44,562 bases of DNA from Treponema sp. (GTDB lineage Bacteria > Spirochaetota > Spirochaetia > Treponematales > Breznakiellaceae). The stretch is taken from contig JAITIC010000183.1 of NCBI GenBank assembly GCA_031279635.1, positions 1 through 44,562 on the forward strand. The letters are read 5' to 3'. This document shows, piece by piece, positions 36,667 to 44,562 of this stretch (its first letter is position 1; every line of letters starts with the position of its first letter). The notes below the pieces were generated by a model that was not told the origin of the DNA, made no database searches, and was given only the letters and a program-made list of their open reading frames with translations. Made by a program: the position numbers and the translations under genes.

Positions 36667-37317
36667 TCAGTCATTCTTTTGCGGACTTGCGCTCTGCGCC
36701 GCTTTACTTGCGGCGCGCGCTGCCAGTCCCACAGACTGTGTTCCCGCACCCGCGGGACGCGCCGCCGGGCCTGCGGGCTGTGTTGCTGCGCCTGCGGATT
36801 GTGCTCCCGGACTTGCAGGATGCGCTGCCGCTTTTACGGGCTGTCCTGCCGTTCTCCCGTCTTGCGCCGCCGCTCTCGCGGACCGGACCGCCTCACTCAC
36901 GGGTTGCGCCGTCTCATTTGCTTGTTTTGCCACACTCGCGCCCTGCCCCGCCGCACCCGCGGGATGTGCCGCAGCATTCGCGGGCCGCGCCGCCGTAACC
37001 GCGCCCTGTCCCACAGCGCCGGCGGCCCGTTCCCGAATCTCCGGCAAACTGAAAAACTTTATCCCCTCGCCGGGAAACTGTTCTTTGACTTTTGCCAGGG
37101 CGCGTTTTATCCCCAGGGCTTCTTCCGGTTCGCACCAGATAACCAGGGCGAAATTTTCCTCGGGCCAAATCGCGTCCCCCATTCGGGGACCAGAAGAACC
37201 GGCGCCCAGAATGTTGGGAAACTTGGTATAGTGCTTGCCTACCTGCTCTTTGGCAAAGGCTTCAAAAATATTTTCCTCAACCGAATGATTGGCCACTATT
37301 TCAACACGGATTATCAT
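36667..37317 (-). CDS. PII-like RND-transporter-associated protein with Ala/Pro-rich repeat tail
   Basis: About 95 aa N-terminal domain plus Ala-rich heptad tail; stop overlaps the RND pump start. Confidence 0.65.
   Translation of the reverse strand: MIIRVEIVANHSVEENIFEAFAKEQVGKHYTKFPNILGAGSSGPRMGDAIWPEENFALVIWCEPEEALGIKRALAKVKEQFPGEGIKFFSLPEIRERAAGAVGQGAVTAARPANAAAHPAGAAGQGASVAKQANETAQPVSEAVRSARAAAQDGRTAGQPVKAAAHPASPGAQSAGAATQPAGPAARPAGAGTQSVGLAARAASKAAQSASPQKND
36685..37035. repeat. Degenerate 21-bp coding minisatellite
   Basis: Consecutive 21-nt units, e.g. GGGCCTGCGGGCTGTGTTGCT, GCGCCTGCGGATTGTGCTCCC, GGACTTGCAGGATGCGCTGCC; one unit is 18 nt. Confidence 0.7.
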
Positions 37318-40300
37318 AGTTTCCCCTCCGGATCCGCAATAAGGGCGATTTCCGATCCCGTTATCTGATCCCGCACGGATTTTTTCTGCTGCCTGGCCCG
37401 CTTCTCTCCGGCGGCAATTCTTTCGCGCCGCTCCCTGGCCCTGACCATGCGCTCGTCGGACTTCTTATTCATAATGGCGTAAATCGTTGGCATGAGAAAG
37501 AGGGTCATCAGCGTACCGAAGGAAAGCCCCCCCAGGACCGTTTTGCCGATGGGGGCCGTCATTTCCGACCCCTCGCCGGGGAAGAAGGCCATGGGCACCA
37601 AGCCCAGAATAGTGGTGAGGGTGGTCATCAGGATGGGGCGCAGGCGGTTTCCGGCGGCCTCCACGCAGGCGTCGTGCAGTGAAAGCCCCCGCTTGCGCAG
37701 CAGGTTGGTGTAATCCACCAGCACGATGCCGTTATTCACAATGACGCCCATCAGCACCAAAAGGCCCACGGCGGTGAGGATGTTGAAAATCGTATTGGTG
37801 ATGAGATAAATCGCCACAATCCCGATTACCGAAAGGGGTATGGTAAAGATGATGATGAAGGGATCCCGGAAGGATTCAAAGAGGCTTGCCATGACCCCGA
37901 AAACCAGAAAGAGCGCCACAATGCAGATCAGCACAAAACGCTCTATCATCTTCATCATCTCCGCGTTGTCGCCGGCGTATTCGATGATCACGTCGTCCTC
38001 CGCGGGGATCTCCGCGGTGATAAGGGCCCGGACCTGATTTTCCAGCATGTTGAGTTTGGTGCCCGGCTTTGCCCCCGCGGTCACGTGGATCACCCGGCTC
38101 TGGTTCTCCCGGCTTATGGTCAGGGGCCCGGTGCCTTCTTTATAGGAGGCGAAACTGGACAGGGGAACCCGGCCGGCCACCTGGCTGTTTACAAAGATAT
38201 GATCCAGCGCGGGCCGGGTACTCCGGTCCGCTTCGGCCAGGAGCAGCACCACGTCGTAATCGTGGCCCCCGCTTTTGTACCGGGTGGCGGTGATGCCGTC
38301 CACCGCGGCCTTGATTTCGTTGCCCACGGTAAGGGTGTTGATCCCCAGGGCGTAGAGCCGGTCCCGGTCAAGTTCAATCTCTATCTGGGGAAGCCCGTCT
38401 TTCAGGTCAACCTGCGGCTCCGTAGCCGCCGGAACCCGGTCCCGGATCAGGGCGGCGATTTTTTCCGCAATGGCCTTTCCCTTCACCAGATCGTCGGTTC
38501 TGACGATGATGTCGATAGGGTTGCCGCTGCCCATGCTCATGCCGCTGCTGCTGAAGGAGAAGGACACGCCGGGGAACTCGTTGAAGTGGGCCCGCATTTT
38601 TATTTTGATGTCGTCGGCGCTGTCTATCCGCTGGTTGAAATCCGGCAGGCTGATCCGCAGGGAACCGGAATTGCTGCCGCCGCCCATGCCCATCATGCCG
38701 CCGCCCCCGGCGTTGACCACCATCCGTTCATAGCCCCGTATTTCCTTCTCCGCGATAACCTGTAACTGCCGTAAAACCGCCTCGGTCTCCGGCAAGGGGG
38801 TTCCCATGGGGAGGTTTGCCTGGATGGTAACCGAATCCGCGGCCTGTTCGGGCATAAAGACCCAGCCTATCCGGGGGATCATGAAGATGCTTCCCCCCAG
38901 CAGGGCCAGGAGGACCAGAATGACCGCCAGCTTGTGCCGGAGCACCCGGTTTACAGCGGCGCGGTAGGCCTGTTCCAGGCCGTGAAAAAACCGGTCAAAG
39001 CCCCCGTCAATTTTTGCCAGAATCCCTTTTAAGGGTTTCTGCTTCCGGGTTACCAGCGGCAGGTAATGGCTGGAAAGCACCGGCACCAGCACCACGGCGG
39101 TGAAGAGGGAGATGACCAGGGAGATAACCACGGTAAAGGCCAGCCCCGCGAACATTTCCCCCGCCATTTCCAGCATTCCCTGAAAAGCCACCAGGGGGGC
39201 GAATACGCAGATCGTGGTCAGGGTGGATGCCACGATGGCTACGATCATTTCCTGGGTGCCCAGCACCGACGCGGTGGCCAGCTTGGCCCCCTTTTCCCGG
39301 TAATGGTAAATATTTTCCAGAATAACGATGGAGTTGTCCACCAGCATACCGATACCCAGCACCAGGCCGGCCATAGTCATCATGTTCATGGTAAGGCCCA
39401 TGAAATACATGAGCATCATGGTAACCACGATGGACACGGGAATACTGATGCCGATGATTAGGGTGGGCTTGATGGAACGGAGGAAAATGAAAAGGATCAG
39501 CACCGCCAAAATGGCCCCGGAAAGGGCGGCGGAAACGACCTGGTTTAAGGAATCTTCGATCTGGTCGGTGGTGTTGAAAAGTTCGGTAATTTTGATGTCC
39601 TGGGGCAGTTCTCTGGTCATCCGCTCCAGGCGTTCCCGCAAATTCCGGGCGGTCTGGACGGAATTTTTACCGCTCTGCTTCTGGACCTGCATCATCACCG
39701 CGGGGACGCTGTTGACAAAAACGGCGCTGGTTTCATCCCGGAACCCTTCAACCACATCGGCCAGATCCCGGAGAAACACGCTCCGGGGCAGTTCAACCTG
39801 TCCGGTGGCGGACATGCCGCCGCCCTGATAGGAAATGACCGTATTGCGGATTTCGTCCAGGGAGGTATATTCCCCCATGGTGGTGAGGAGGTAGGAAAGC
39901 CCCCCCTCGGTGATGGTTCCCGCGGCGACCTGCATATTCTGGGCCGCCAGCATCTGCTGGATCTGGGTAACGGTGAGGCCGTAGGCTTCAAGCCGGGACT
40001 GGGGAATTTCCACCCGGACAATTTTTTGCCGCCCGCCGTTGACGCTGGCGGTGGCCACCCCCTGGGTCTGCTCTATCCGGGGGATGATGGTGTCTTCCGC
40101 CAGTTCCCGCAGTTCCTCAGGTGAACGGTTCCCCGTGACCATGAGGCCCATGATGGGGATCATTGAAGGATCGAACCGGAAGATCATGGGAGTATCCGCC
40201 CCGGTGGGCATATAACTCCTGACCCGTTCCAGCGCGTCCCGGACCGAATTGGAGGCGTCCGCCAGATCGGTCCCGTAGGTAAACTCCATCATCACCATAC

Positions 40301-40565
40301 TGGAACCTTTGGAGGATGTGGAATTGATATTTTCAAGGCTCGACACGCTGGACAGGGCCGCCTCCAGGGTCCGGGTAACCGACCGTTCCACTTCTTCGGG
40401 CCCCGCGCCGGTGTAGGATGTATAGACCACCAGGTAAGGAGGGTTAATTTCGGGCATCAGATCGATGGGGAGACTCACTATGGCAAAGATCCCCAGGCCG
40501 ATAAGCAGGAGAAATATGATAAATATGGTCGTGGGCCGTGAAACCGCGGTTTTCGCAAAACTCAT
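37314..40565 (-). CDS. RND efflux pump, AcrB/HAE1 family
   Basis: 1083 aa; FAKTAVSRPTTIFIIFLLLIGLGIFA, SIPVSIVVTMMLMYFMGLTMNMMTMAGLVLGIGMLVDNSIVILENI, PILMTTLTTILGLVPMAF. Confidence 0.95.
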   Translation of the reverse strand: MSFAKTAVSRPTTIFIIFLLLIGLGIFAIVSLPIDLMPEINPPYLVVYTSYTGAGPEEVERSVTRTLEAALSSVSSLENINSTSSKGSSMVMMEFTYGTDLADASNSVRDALERVRSYMPTGADTPMIFRFDPSMIPIMGLMVTGNRSPEELRELAEDTIIPRIEQTQGVATASVNGGRQKIVRVEIPQSRLEAYGLTVTQIQQMLAAQNMQVAAGTITEGGLSYLLTTMGEYTSLDEIRNTVISYQGGGMSATGQVELPRSVFLRDLADVVEGFRDETSAVFVNSVPAVMMQVQKQSGKNSVQTARNLRERLERMTRELPQDIKITELFNTTDQIEDSLNQVVSAALSGAILAVLILFIFLRSIKPTLIIGISIPVSIVVTMMLMYFMGLTMNMMTMAGLVLGIGMLVDNSIVILENIYHYREKGAKLATASVLGTQEMIVAIVASTLTTICVFAPLVAFQGMLEMAGEMFAGLAFTVVISLVISLFTAVVLVPVLSSHYLPLVTRKQKPLKGILAKIDGGFDRFFHGLEQAYRAAVNRVLRHKLAVILVLLALLGGSIFMIPRIGWVFMPEQAADSVTIQANLPMGTPLPETEAVLRQLQVIAEKEIRGYERMVVNAGGGGMMGMGGGSNSGSLRISLPDFNQRIDSADDIKIKMRAHFNEFPGVSFSFSSSGMSMGSGNPIDIIVRTDDLVKGKAIAEKIAALIRDRVPAATEPQVDLKDGLPQIEIELDRDRLYALGINTLTVGNEIKAAVDGITATRYKSGGHDYDVVLLLAEADRSTRPALDHIFVNSQVAGRVPLSSFASYKEGTGPLTISRENQSRVIHVTAGAKPGTKLNMLENQVRALITAEIPAEDDVIIEYAGDNAEMMKMIERFVLICIVALFLVFGVMASLFESFRDPFIIIFTIPLSVIGIVAIYLITNTIFNILTAVGLLVLMGVIVNNGIVLVDYTNLLRKRGLSLHDACVEAAGNRLRPILMTTLTTILGLVPMAFFPGEGSEMTAPIGKTVLGGLSFGTLMTLFLMPTIYAIMNKKSDERMVRARERRERIAAGEKRARQQKKSVRDQITGSEIALIADPEGKL

Positions 40566-40583
40566 ACGAATGATCTCCTTGTA

Positions 40584-41582
40584 TTAATTGGCGTTCAGGG
40601 ACTGAACCTGCTCAATTACATTGATCCGGGCGCCGTCGTCCAAAAGAGTCTGGCCCCGGATAACCACTTCTTCACCCGGCGAAAGCCCCTGCTGCACTTC
40701 CAGCACTCCGTCGATAAGTATACCCTGCGTAATGTTTTTTTTCCGGACCACCGGCGCCGCCGGATTAGCCCTGTCAACCGTGAAAACATACTGTTCCCCA
40801 AAACGGTTGACAACCGCCGAAGAGGGTATTTTCACAATGTTTTCCTTCCGCTCCGTGATGATCCGCACTTTGGCGAACATACCCGCCTTGAGCTTCGAGC
40901 CGGCGTTACTGACGTTAACCCGTATCTCCATGGTCCGGGAGGCGGGATCCACCGTGGGGGATACCTCGCTGATGCTGCCCTGGAAGATCTCCCCGGGCCA
41001 GGCGTCCAGGGTAATCTCGCAGGGCAGGTTCATCGCCATTTTCGAGATGAAGCGTTCCGCCACATAGACCCGTATTTCCAGAGCGCCGCCGCCCGCGATC
41101 CGGGCCAGCGGTACCGACTGGCTGATTGTCATTCCCACCTGGGCGGGCAGGGACACCACCGTCCCGTTGATGGGGGCGGTGGCGACGCTGACGCGGTAGG
41201 TCATTCCGGGCCGGGAGGGATCCACCTCGGCGATGGCGGCGCCCCTGTTCACCCATTGCCCCACGCTTACATACACGCGGGTTATCTTGCCCGCTGCCTC
41301 GGAATAGGTATCCACCGTGGAGCCGGCGATGATGTCGCCTGAAAGGGCGATGTAATCCTGTATCTGGCCCCGCACCGCGGCGGTGGTATTCACCGCGAAA
41401 ACCGGCGCTTCCGGCTGGGCTTGCGGCGCGCCTTCAGGACCGGCGGCCTCGTCGTTATTAAAGATTCCCCTTATCCGCTCGCAGCCGGAAAAGACCGTGA
41501 GTGAAAAAACCGCCGGCGCCGCAAAAACCGCGGCAAGAAAAGCCCGTCTTATATCGTTACGTGTAAATTTTGTTTTCATCAA
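40584..41582 (-). CDS. RND efflux periplasmic adaptor (MFP)
   Basis: 332 aa; GTVVSLPAQVGMTISQSVPLARIAG, TVDPASRTMEIRVNVSNAGSKLKAGMFAKV. Confidence 0.92.
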   Translation of the reverse strand: MMKTKFTRNDIRRAFLAAVFAAPAVFSLTVFSGCERIRGIFNNDEAAGPEGAPQAQPEAPVFAVNTTAAVRGQIQDYIALSGDIIAGSTVDTYSEAAGKITRVYVSVGQWVNRGAAIAEVDPSRPGMTYRVSVATAPINGTVVSLPAQVGMTISQSVPLARIAGGGALEIRVYVAERFISKMAMNLPCEITLDAWPGEIFQGSISEVSPTVDPASRTMEIRVNVSNAGSKLKAGMFAKVRIITERKENIVKIPSSAVVNRFGEQYVFTVDRANPAAPVVRKKNITQGILIDGVLEVQQGLSPGEEVVIRGQTLLDDGARINVIEQVQSLNAN

Positions 41583-42991
41583 TAATTACTTCCGGAACTG
41601 AGGGTTCCAAAGGGAACCCCGATGGAATATTCAAGGTCGATAAGACCGGTAAGATAGTTGAACTGCTGTTCCAGCATCTGTGTCCGCGCCTGTCTGAGGG
41701 ACAGCTCCGCGTTCTGCACCTCAAGCAGATCCTGCAGGCCCGCCCGGTACGCCTGTTCGGTCAGCCGGTATGTCCGTTCCGCCAGATCCACCGTCCGCTC
41801 CTGGGCCTTCGCGGTGGTTCTGGTTTGTTCCAGCGAAAGCACCGTATTGTAAATCTCAATCTCCGTTCCCCGGACTGCCTGGGCAAGGCCGATGCTGGCA
41901 ATCCTGATCTGATCGTCCATATCTTTAATGGCCTGAAAATCCGTGCTGAAAGGGAAAAGGCTGTGCAGTCTTAATCCCAGCGCGATGGTGAAAGAACCGG
42001 AGTCCTGCCAATAATCGCTGTTAACCCAGCTATCCTTCCAGGGGTCCCTGGTAAAGGCCGGGATGGCGTTCCAGCTTAACGTTAAAGTCGGCGTCAATCC
42101 GTAAATCAGCGCCTTCCGGGCGCTCTGGGCGACCTGGATTGTCTGCTTGAGTTCCTGAATGTCCGGTTTTCCCGACGCGGCTTTCGAGATCAGATCCGTC
42201 ATTTGCATAGTGGAAAAAGTCGGCGCCGCTTCAACGGGTATCAGTTCAAACCGGGTATCGTAGGGCAGCCCCAGGTCCATGGCAAAGCGGGCCATAACGA
42301 GTTTGAGCTGGTTTTCAGTCCGGTCAATGCTGGGCTTCATGTTTTCCATATTTACCTGCGCCTGGAGCAGGGTCAGTTCGGGGGCCAGCCCCGCGTTGTA
42401 ATTGTCCCGGGCCATTTCCACCCGCCGCCCGGCGGCGGCAAAATTTTCCCGGAGCAGGTCGATGTTCTCCTGTAAAAGGAGCATATTGTAATAGCTTTTC
42501 CGCACGTCCCGCTCAATCTGGGCCTTGGCCTTCTCGTAACTGATCAGCCCCCCCTCATAATCCAGCCTGAGCCGCCTCATGTTTTCAAACATCGCGGCGC
42601 TGATACTGACGGACATCTGAATTGAAGCGCCTATATGCCATTGGGGCAGCTCTTGCGTGACAGAAACAGGCATAAATGTGTTGGGATTGAAGCCTGCGGT
42701 GACAGTGGCACTGTTTTTTTTATTATCCAAAATCAGGCTGCCCCCCACGGTCACGCTGGGGACAAACTGATTCCACGAATAATCCGAAGCCCGCTTTTTG
42801 GTATCCGAACTGACCCGCGCGGATTCCAGGCTGAGGTTGTTTTTGATTGCCAGTGAAACCGCCTCGTCGGGGGTCAGGCGCATCGGCAAGGACTGCGCCG
42901 GCAGACCGGCGCTAAACACAAGGCTCAGCAGCACCATCAACACCGGCGGCAAACCTTTGTGCCCGCCGGTACTCCGTTTTTTGAAGTTCAT
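41579..42991 (-). CDS. TolC-family outer-membrane efflux protein
   Basis: LTPDEAVSLAIKNNLSLESARV; repeated coiled-coil segments; start chosen at ATG 42991 before signal peptide. Confidence 0.9.
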   Translation of the reverse strand: MNFKKRSTGGHKGLPPVLMVLLSLVFSAGLPAQSLPMRLTPDEAVSLAIKNNLSLESARVSSDTKKRASDYSWNQFVPSVTVGGSLILDNKKNSATVTAGFNPNTFMPVSVTQELPQWHIGASIQMSVSISAAMFENMRRLRLDYEGGLISYEKAKAQIERDVRKSYYNMLLLQENIDLLRENFAAAGRRVEMARDNYNAGLAPELTLLQAQVNMENMKPSIDRTENQLKLVMARFAMDLGLPYDTRFELIPVEAAPTFSTMQMTDLISKAASGKPDIQELKQTIQVAQSARKALIYGLTPTLTLSWNAIPAFTRDPWKDSWVNSDYWQDSGSFTIALGLRLHSLFPFSTDFQAIKDMDDQIRIASIGLAQAVRGTEIEIYNTVLSLEQTRTTAKAQERTVDLAERTYRLTEQAYRAGLQDLLEVQNAELSLRQARTQMLEQQFNYLTGLIDLEYSIGVPFGTLSSGSNY

Positions 42992-43110
42992 AACGACTCC
43001 TTCTTCCGGCCCGCGTAACGCGCGACCGATAATCCTTTGAACCTTCGGTTCCAGACGGCACTTACATTCGCTCCGTCTTATATTACGATTGCAAACAGCA
43101 TACTTTTTTT

Positions 43111-44334
43111 TCAACATTTTTTAAACCCTTTGATCCCCATAGCTGCAAAGCGGACCAAAGTCCTGATGTCGCTGTTCTGCACATTTCGCAAAGAGAGGCC
43201 GCCGCCCGGCCGCATCAATATGCTGACCAGGAGAAACAGTATCCAATGGGACGCCTGCCACTTTCCCTCTTCGCCTTCGGGATATTCCCCGCCCGGCAGC
43301 GTACCGATATCAACATCTTTGAAAACCCTGAAAAAATCCGGCTGCTTTTTTCCATGCCTGCCCAAGTCCAGCCTGCGGGTACGAATCCAGTCTATGGCAA
43401 CGAGGATCTCGGGCCGCGAGCGGAGGTACACGGCAATAGAAAAAATCCCCAGGTAGAACTGTTCCTGCGGCACGGCGGAAAGGGCGATCCCCTGCCGGGC
43501 AAAGGCGATAATCCGGACGAATTCGGTGATAAAAAGCTGGCGCAGCATGTCCTGCTTGTTTTTGAAGTGCCCGTAAAGGCTGCTCTTGGAAAGCCCCGAT
43601 CGGCGGGCTACCATGTTCATTGACGCTTTCCAGGGACCGGCCTCGGCCACCGCTTTGGCCACCGCCCTGAGCAGCGGATCACTCTCCACGTTTTGCACCG
43701 CCCCCGCCACGCGGCTTTCCAGTTCCTCATAATTCAGGCGGTCCAGCGCAACGCCACTGTGACCGAGGCCGCTCATTATGATTTCACTTACCAAAGCGAT
43801 TATTTTTTGAATCTCCTCCTCGGACGGAGACGCGCCGGAACGTTTGGCGGTTTTATGAAAATACGCCATAAAAAAAATCAAAGTGGCGAACGCCAACTGC
43901 AACAACAGGGGATCCCTGGTGTATTCCTCTTTTACCGCATGCTGGAACATCCCCAAATCCACACCCCGGTTTTTGAGAAGCTCCGCGGGGTTAAAGTCCT
44001 CCGTATTCCGGCCGTGCACATTCATCAGGGAAAAAATCAGGGCGTCGGCGTTCCGTGCGTAATACTCGGCAGTACTCCGGAATATGGTGGAAATGCCTTC
44101 GTTCCAGTCCTTGCTTTGCAGTGCCCGCTCATAGTCCGCCCGGATAAAACCAACAAAATCGTCAAAAAAATGCGCGGCCATGGCATCCATCAGTACCTGT
44201 TTACTCAAAAAATGGCGGTACAGAGCGGGCTTACTTACCTTCAATTCTCTGGCAAGATGGCTGAGACTGGTATTCTGGTATAAAGAGCGGCCCCACACCT
44301 TGAAGGCCGCCCGCACAATTTCTGTCTTCGTCAT
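43111..44334 (-). CDS. Tandem TetR-type regulator (two TetR HTH domains)
   Basis: 407 aa; HTH1 TSLSHLARELKVSKPALYRHFLSKQVLMDAM, HTH2 ASMNMVARRSGLSKSSLYGHFKNKQDMLRQLF. Confidence 0.88.
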   Translation of the reverse strand: MTKTEIVRAAFKVWGRSLYQNTSLSHLARELKVSKPALYRHFLSKQVLMDAMAAHFFDDFVGFIRADYERALQSKDWNEGISTIFRSTAEYYARNADALIFSLMNVHGRNTEDFNPAELLKNRGVDLGMFQHAVKEEYTRDPLLLQLAFATLIFFMAYFHKTAKRSGASPSEEEIQKIIALVSEIIMSGLGHSGVALDRLNYEELESRVAGAVQNVESDPLLRAVAKAVAEAGPWKASMNMVARRSGLSKSSLYGHFKNKQDMLRQLFITEFVRIIAFARQGIALSAVPQEQFYLGIFSIAVYLRSRPEILVAIDWIRTRRLDLGRHGKKQPDFFRVFKDVDIGTLPGGEYPEGEEGKWQASHWILFLLVSILMRPGGGLSLRNVQNSDIRTLVRFAAMGIKGFKKC

Positions 44335-44335
44335 A

Positions 44336-44355
44336 GTTAACGACCGGTCGGTAAC
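44336..44355. promoter_or_regulatory. Palindromic operator GTTAACGACCGGTCGGTAAC
   Basis: 20-bp inverted repeat with one mismatched pair, directly upstream of the double-TetR start codon. Confidence 0.65.
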
Positions 44356-44443
44356 TTAACTGTAATGATTCATGAAAAGAAAAGCAAGACGGAGGTAAAA
44401 CCGCAAAACAGGGCAAAAGCATTTAGTTTTTTACGTTTTAAAG

Positions 44444-44562
44444 GTAAGCGTCAATTTTACCCCGTTGGAGTAGTACCCGCCGGAGAAAGGTTGTAGGGCA
44501 GCAATGCGTCTATGTCTTCAGGGGTTTTCGCACCCGGAAGCCGGTCGAACACATAACACAGA
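44444..44562 (-). mobile_element. IS66-family element terminus with transposase C-terminal fragment (runs off window end)
   Basis: GTAAGCG terminal motif at 44444-44450; minus frame LCYVFDRLPGAKTPEDIDALLPYNLSPAGTTPTG* ending at 44457. Confidence 0.7.

Noticed and set aside
36664-37368. Long plus-strand Cys/Arg-rich ORFs over the minisatellite (36656-37231, 36664-37368)
   Set aside because: By-product of a 21-bp repeat staying open in several frames; the minus frame has the conserved N-terminal domain and overlaps the RND gene start.

Overview
The window looks chromosomal and spirochaete-like: treponemal HEAT-repeat and lipoprotein genes, GGG-rich signal peptides, a mixed sugar-fermenting gene set. 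Taxonomy is inferred from protein style only. Both edges are IS debris. At the left (1-2200) there are IS630 pieces, an internally deleted IS5-type transposase and an IS256-like scrap; at the right end there is an IS66 terminus. The core (about 2.3-26.7 kb) is a metabolic island: folD; a LarA-family racemase; and a leftward operon encoding a complete 2-oxoacid dehydrogenase complex (E1a, E1b, E2, E3) into which an SDR, a CoA-acylating aldehyde dehydrogenase and a SucCD-type ADP-forming acyl-CoA ligase are inserted. A divergent FadR/GntR regulator follows, then two ribose/rhamnose-type ABC importer operons carrying RhaM, DUF4432, cyclase-family, SDR and DUF4867 accessory genes. Two promoters share a 50-nt element (47/50 identical), and the regulator/dehydrogenase promoter carries the same TTGGTAT half-sites, which suggests one regulon. 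I propose an undescribed sugar or sugar-acid catabolic route here; its chemistry is inference. Other notable items are: a 24-bp exact repeat bounding the DUF4432 gene that encodes a leftover cyclase C-terminus; a dense array of hairpins with a conserved stem base and variable tip; a GldF/GldG/DUF4340 cluster with no adjacent ATPase; an alkyltransferase-like (PWHR) protein; a PII-like RND-associated protein with a 21-bp heptad minisatellite; and a tandem double-TetR regulator with a palindromic operator at its start codon. No rRNA, tRNA or CRISPR was recognised.
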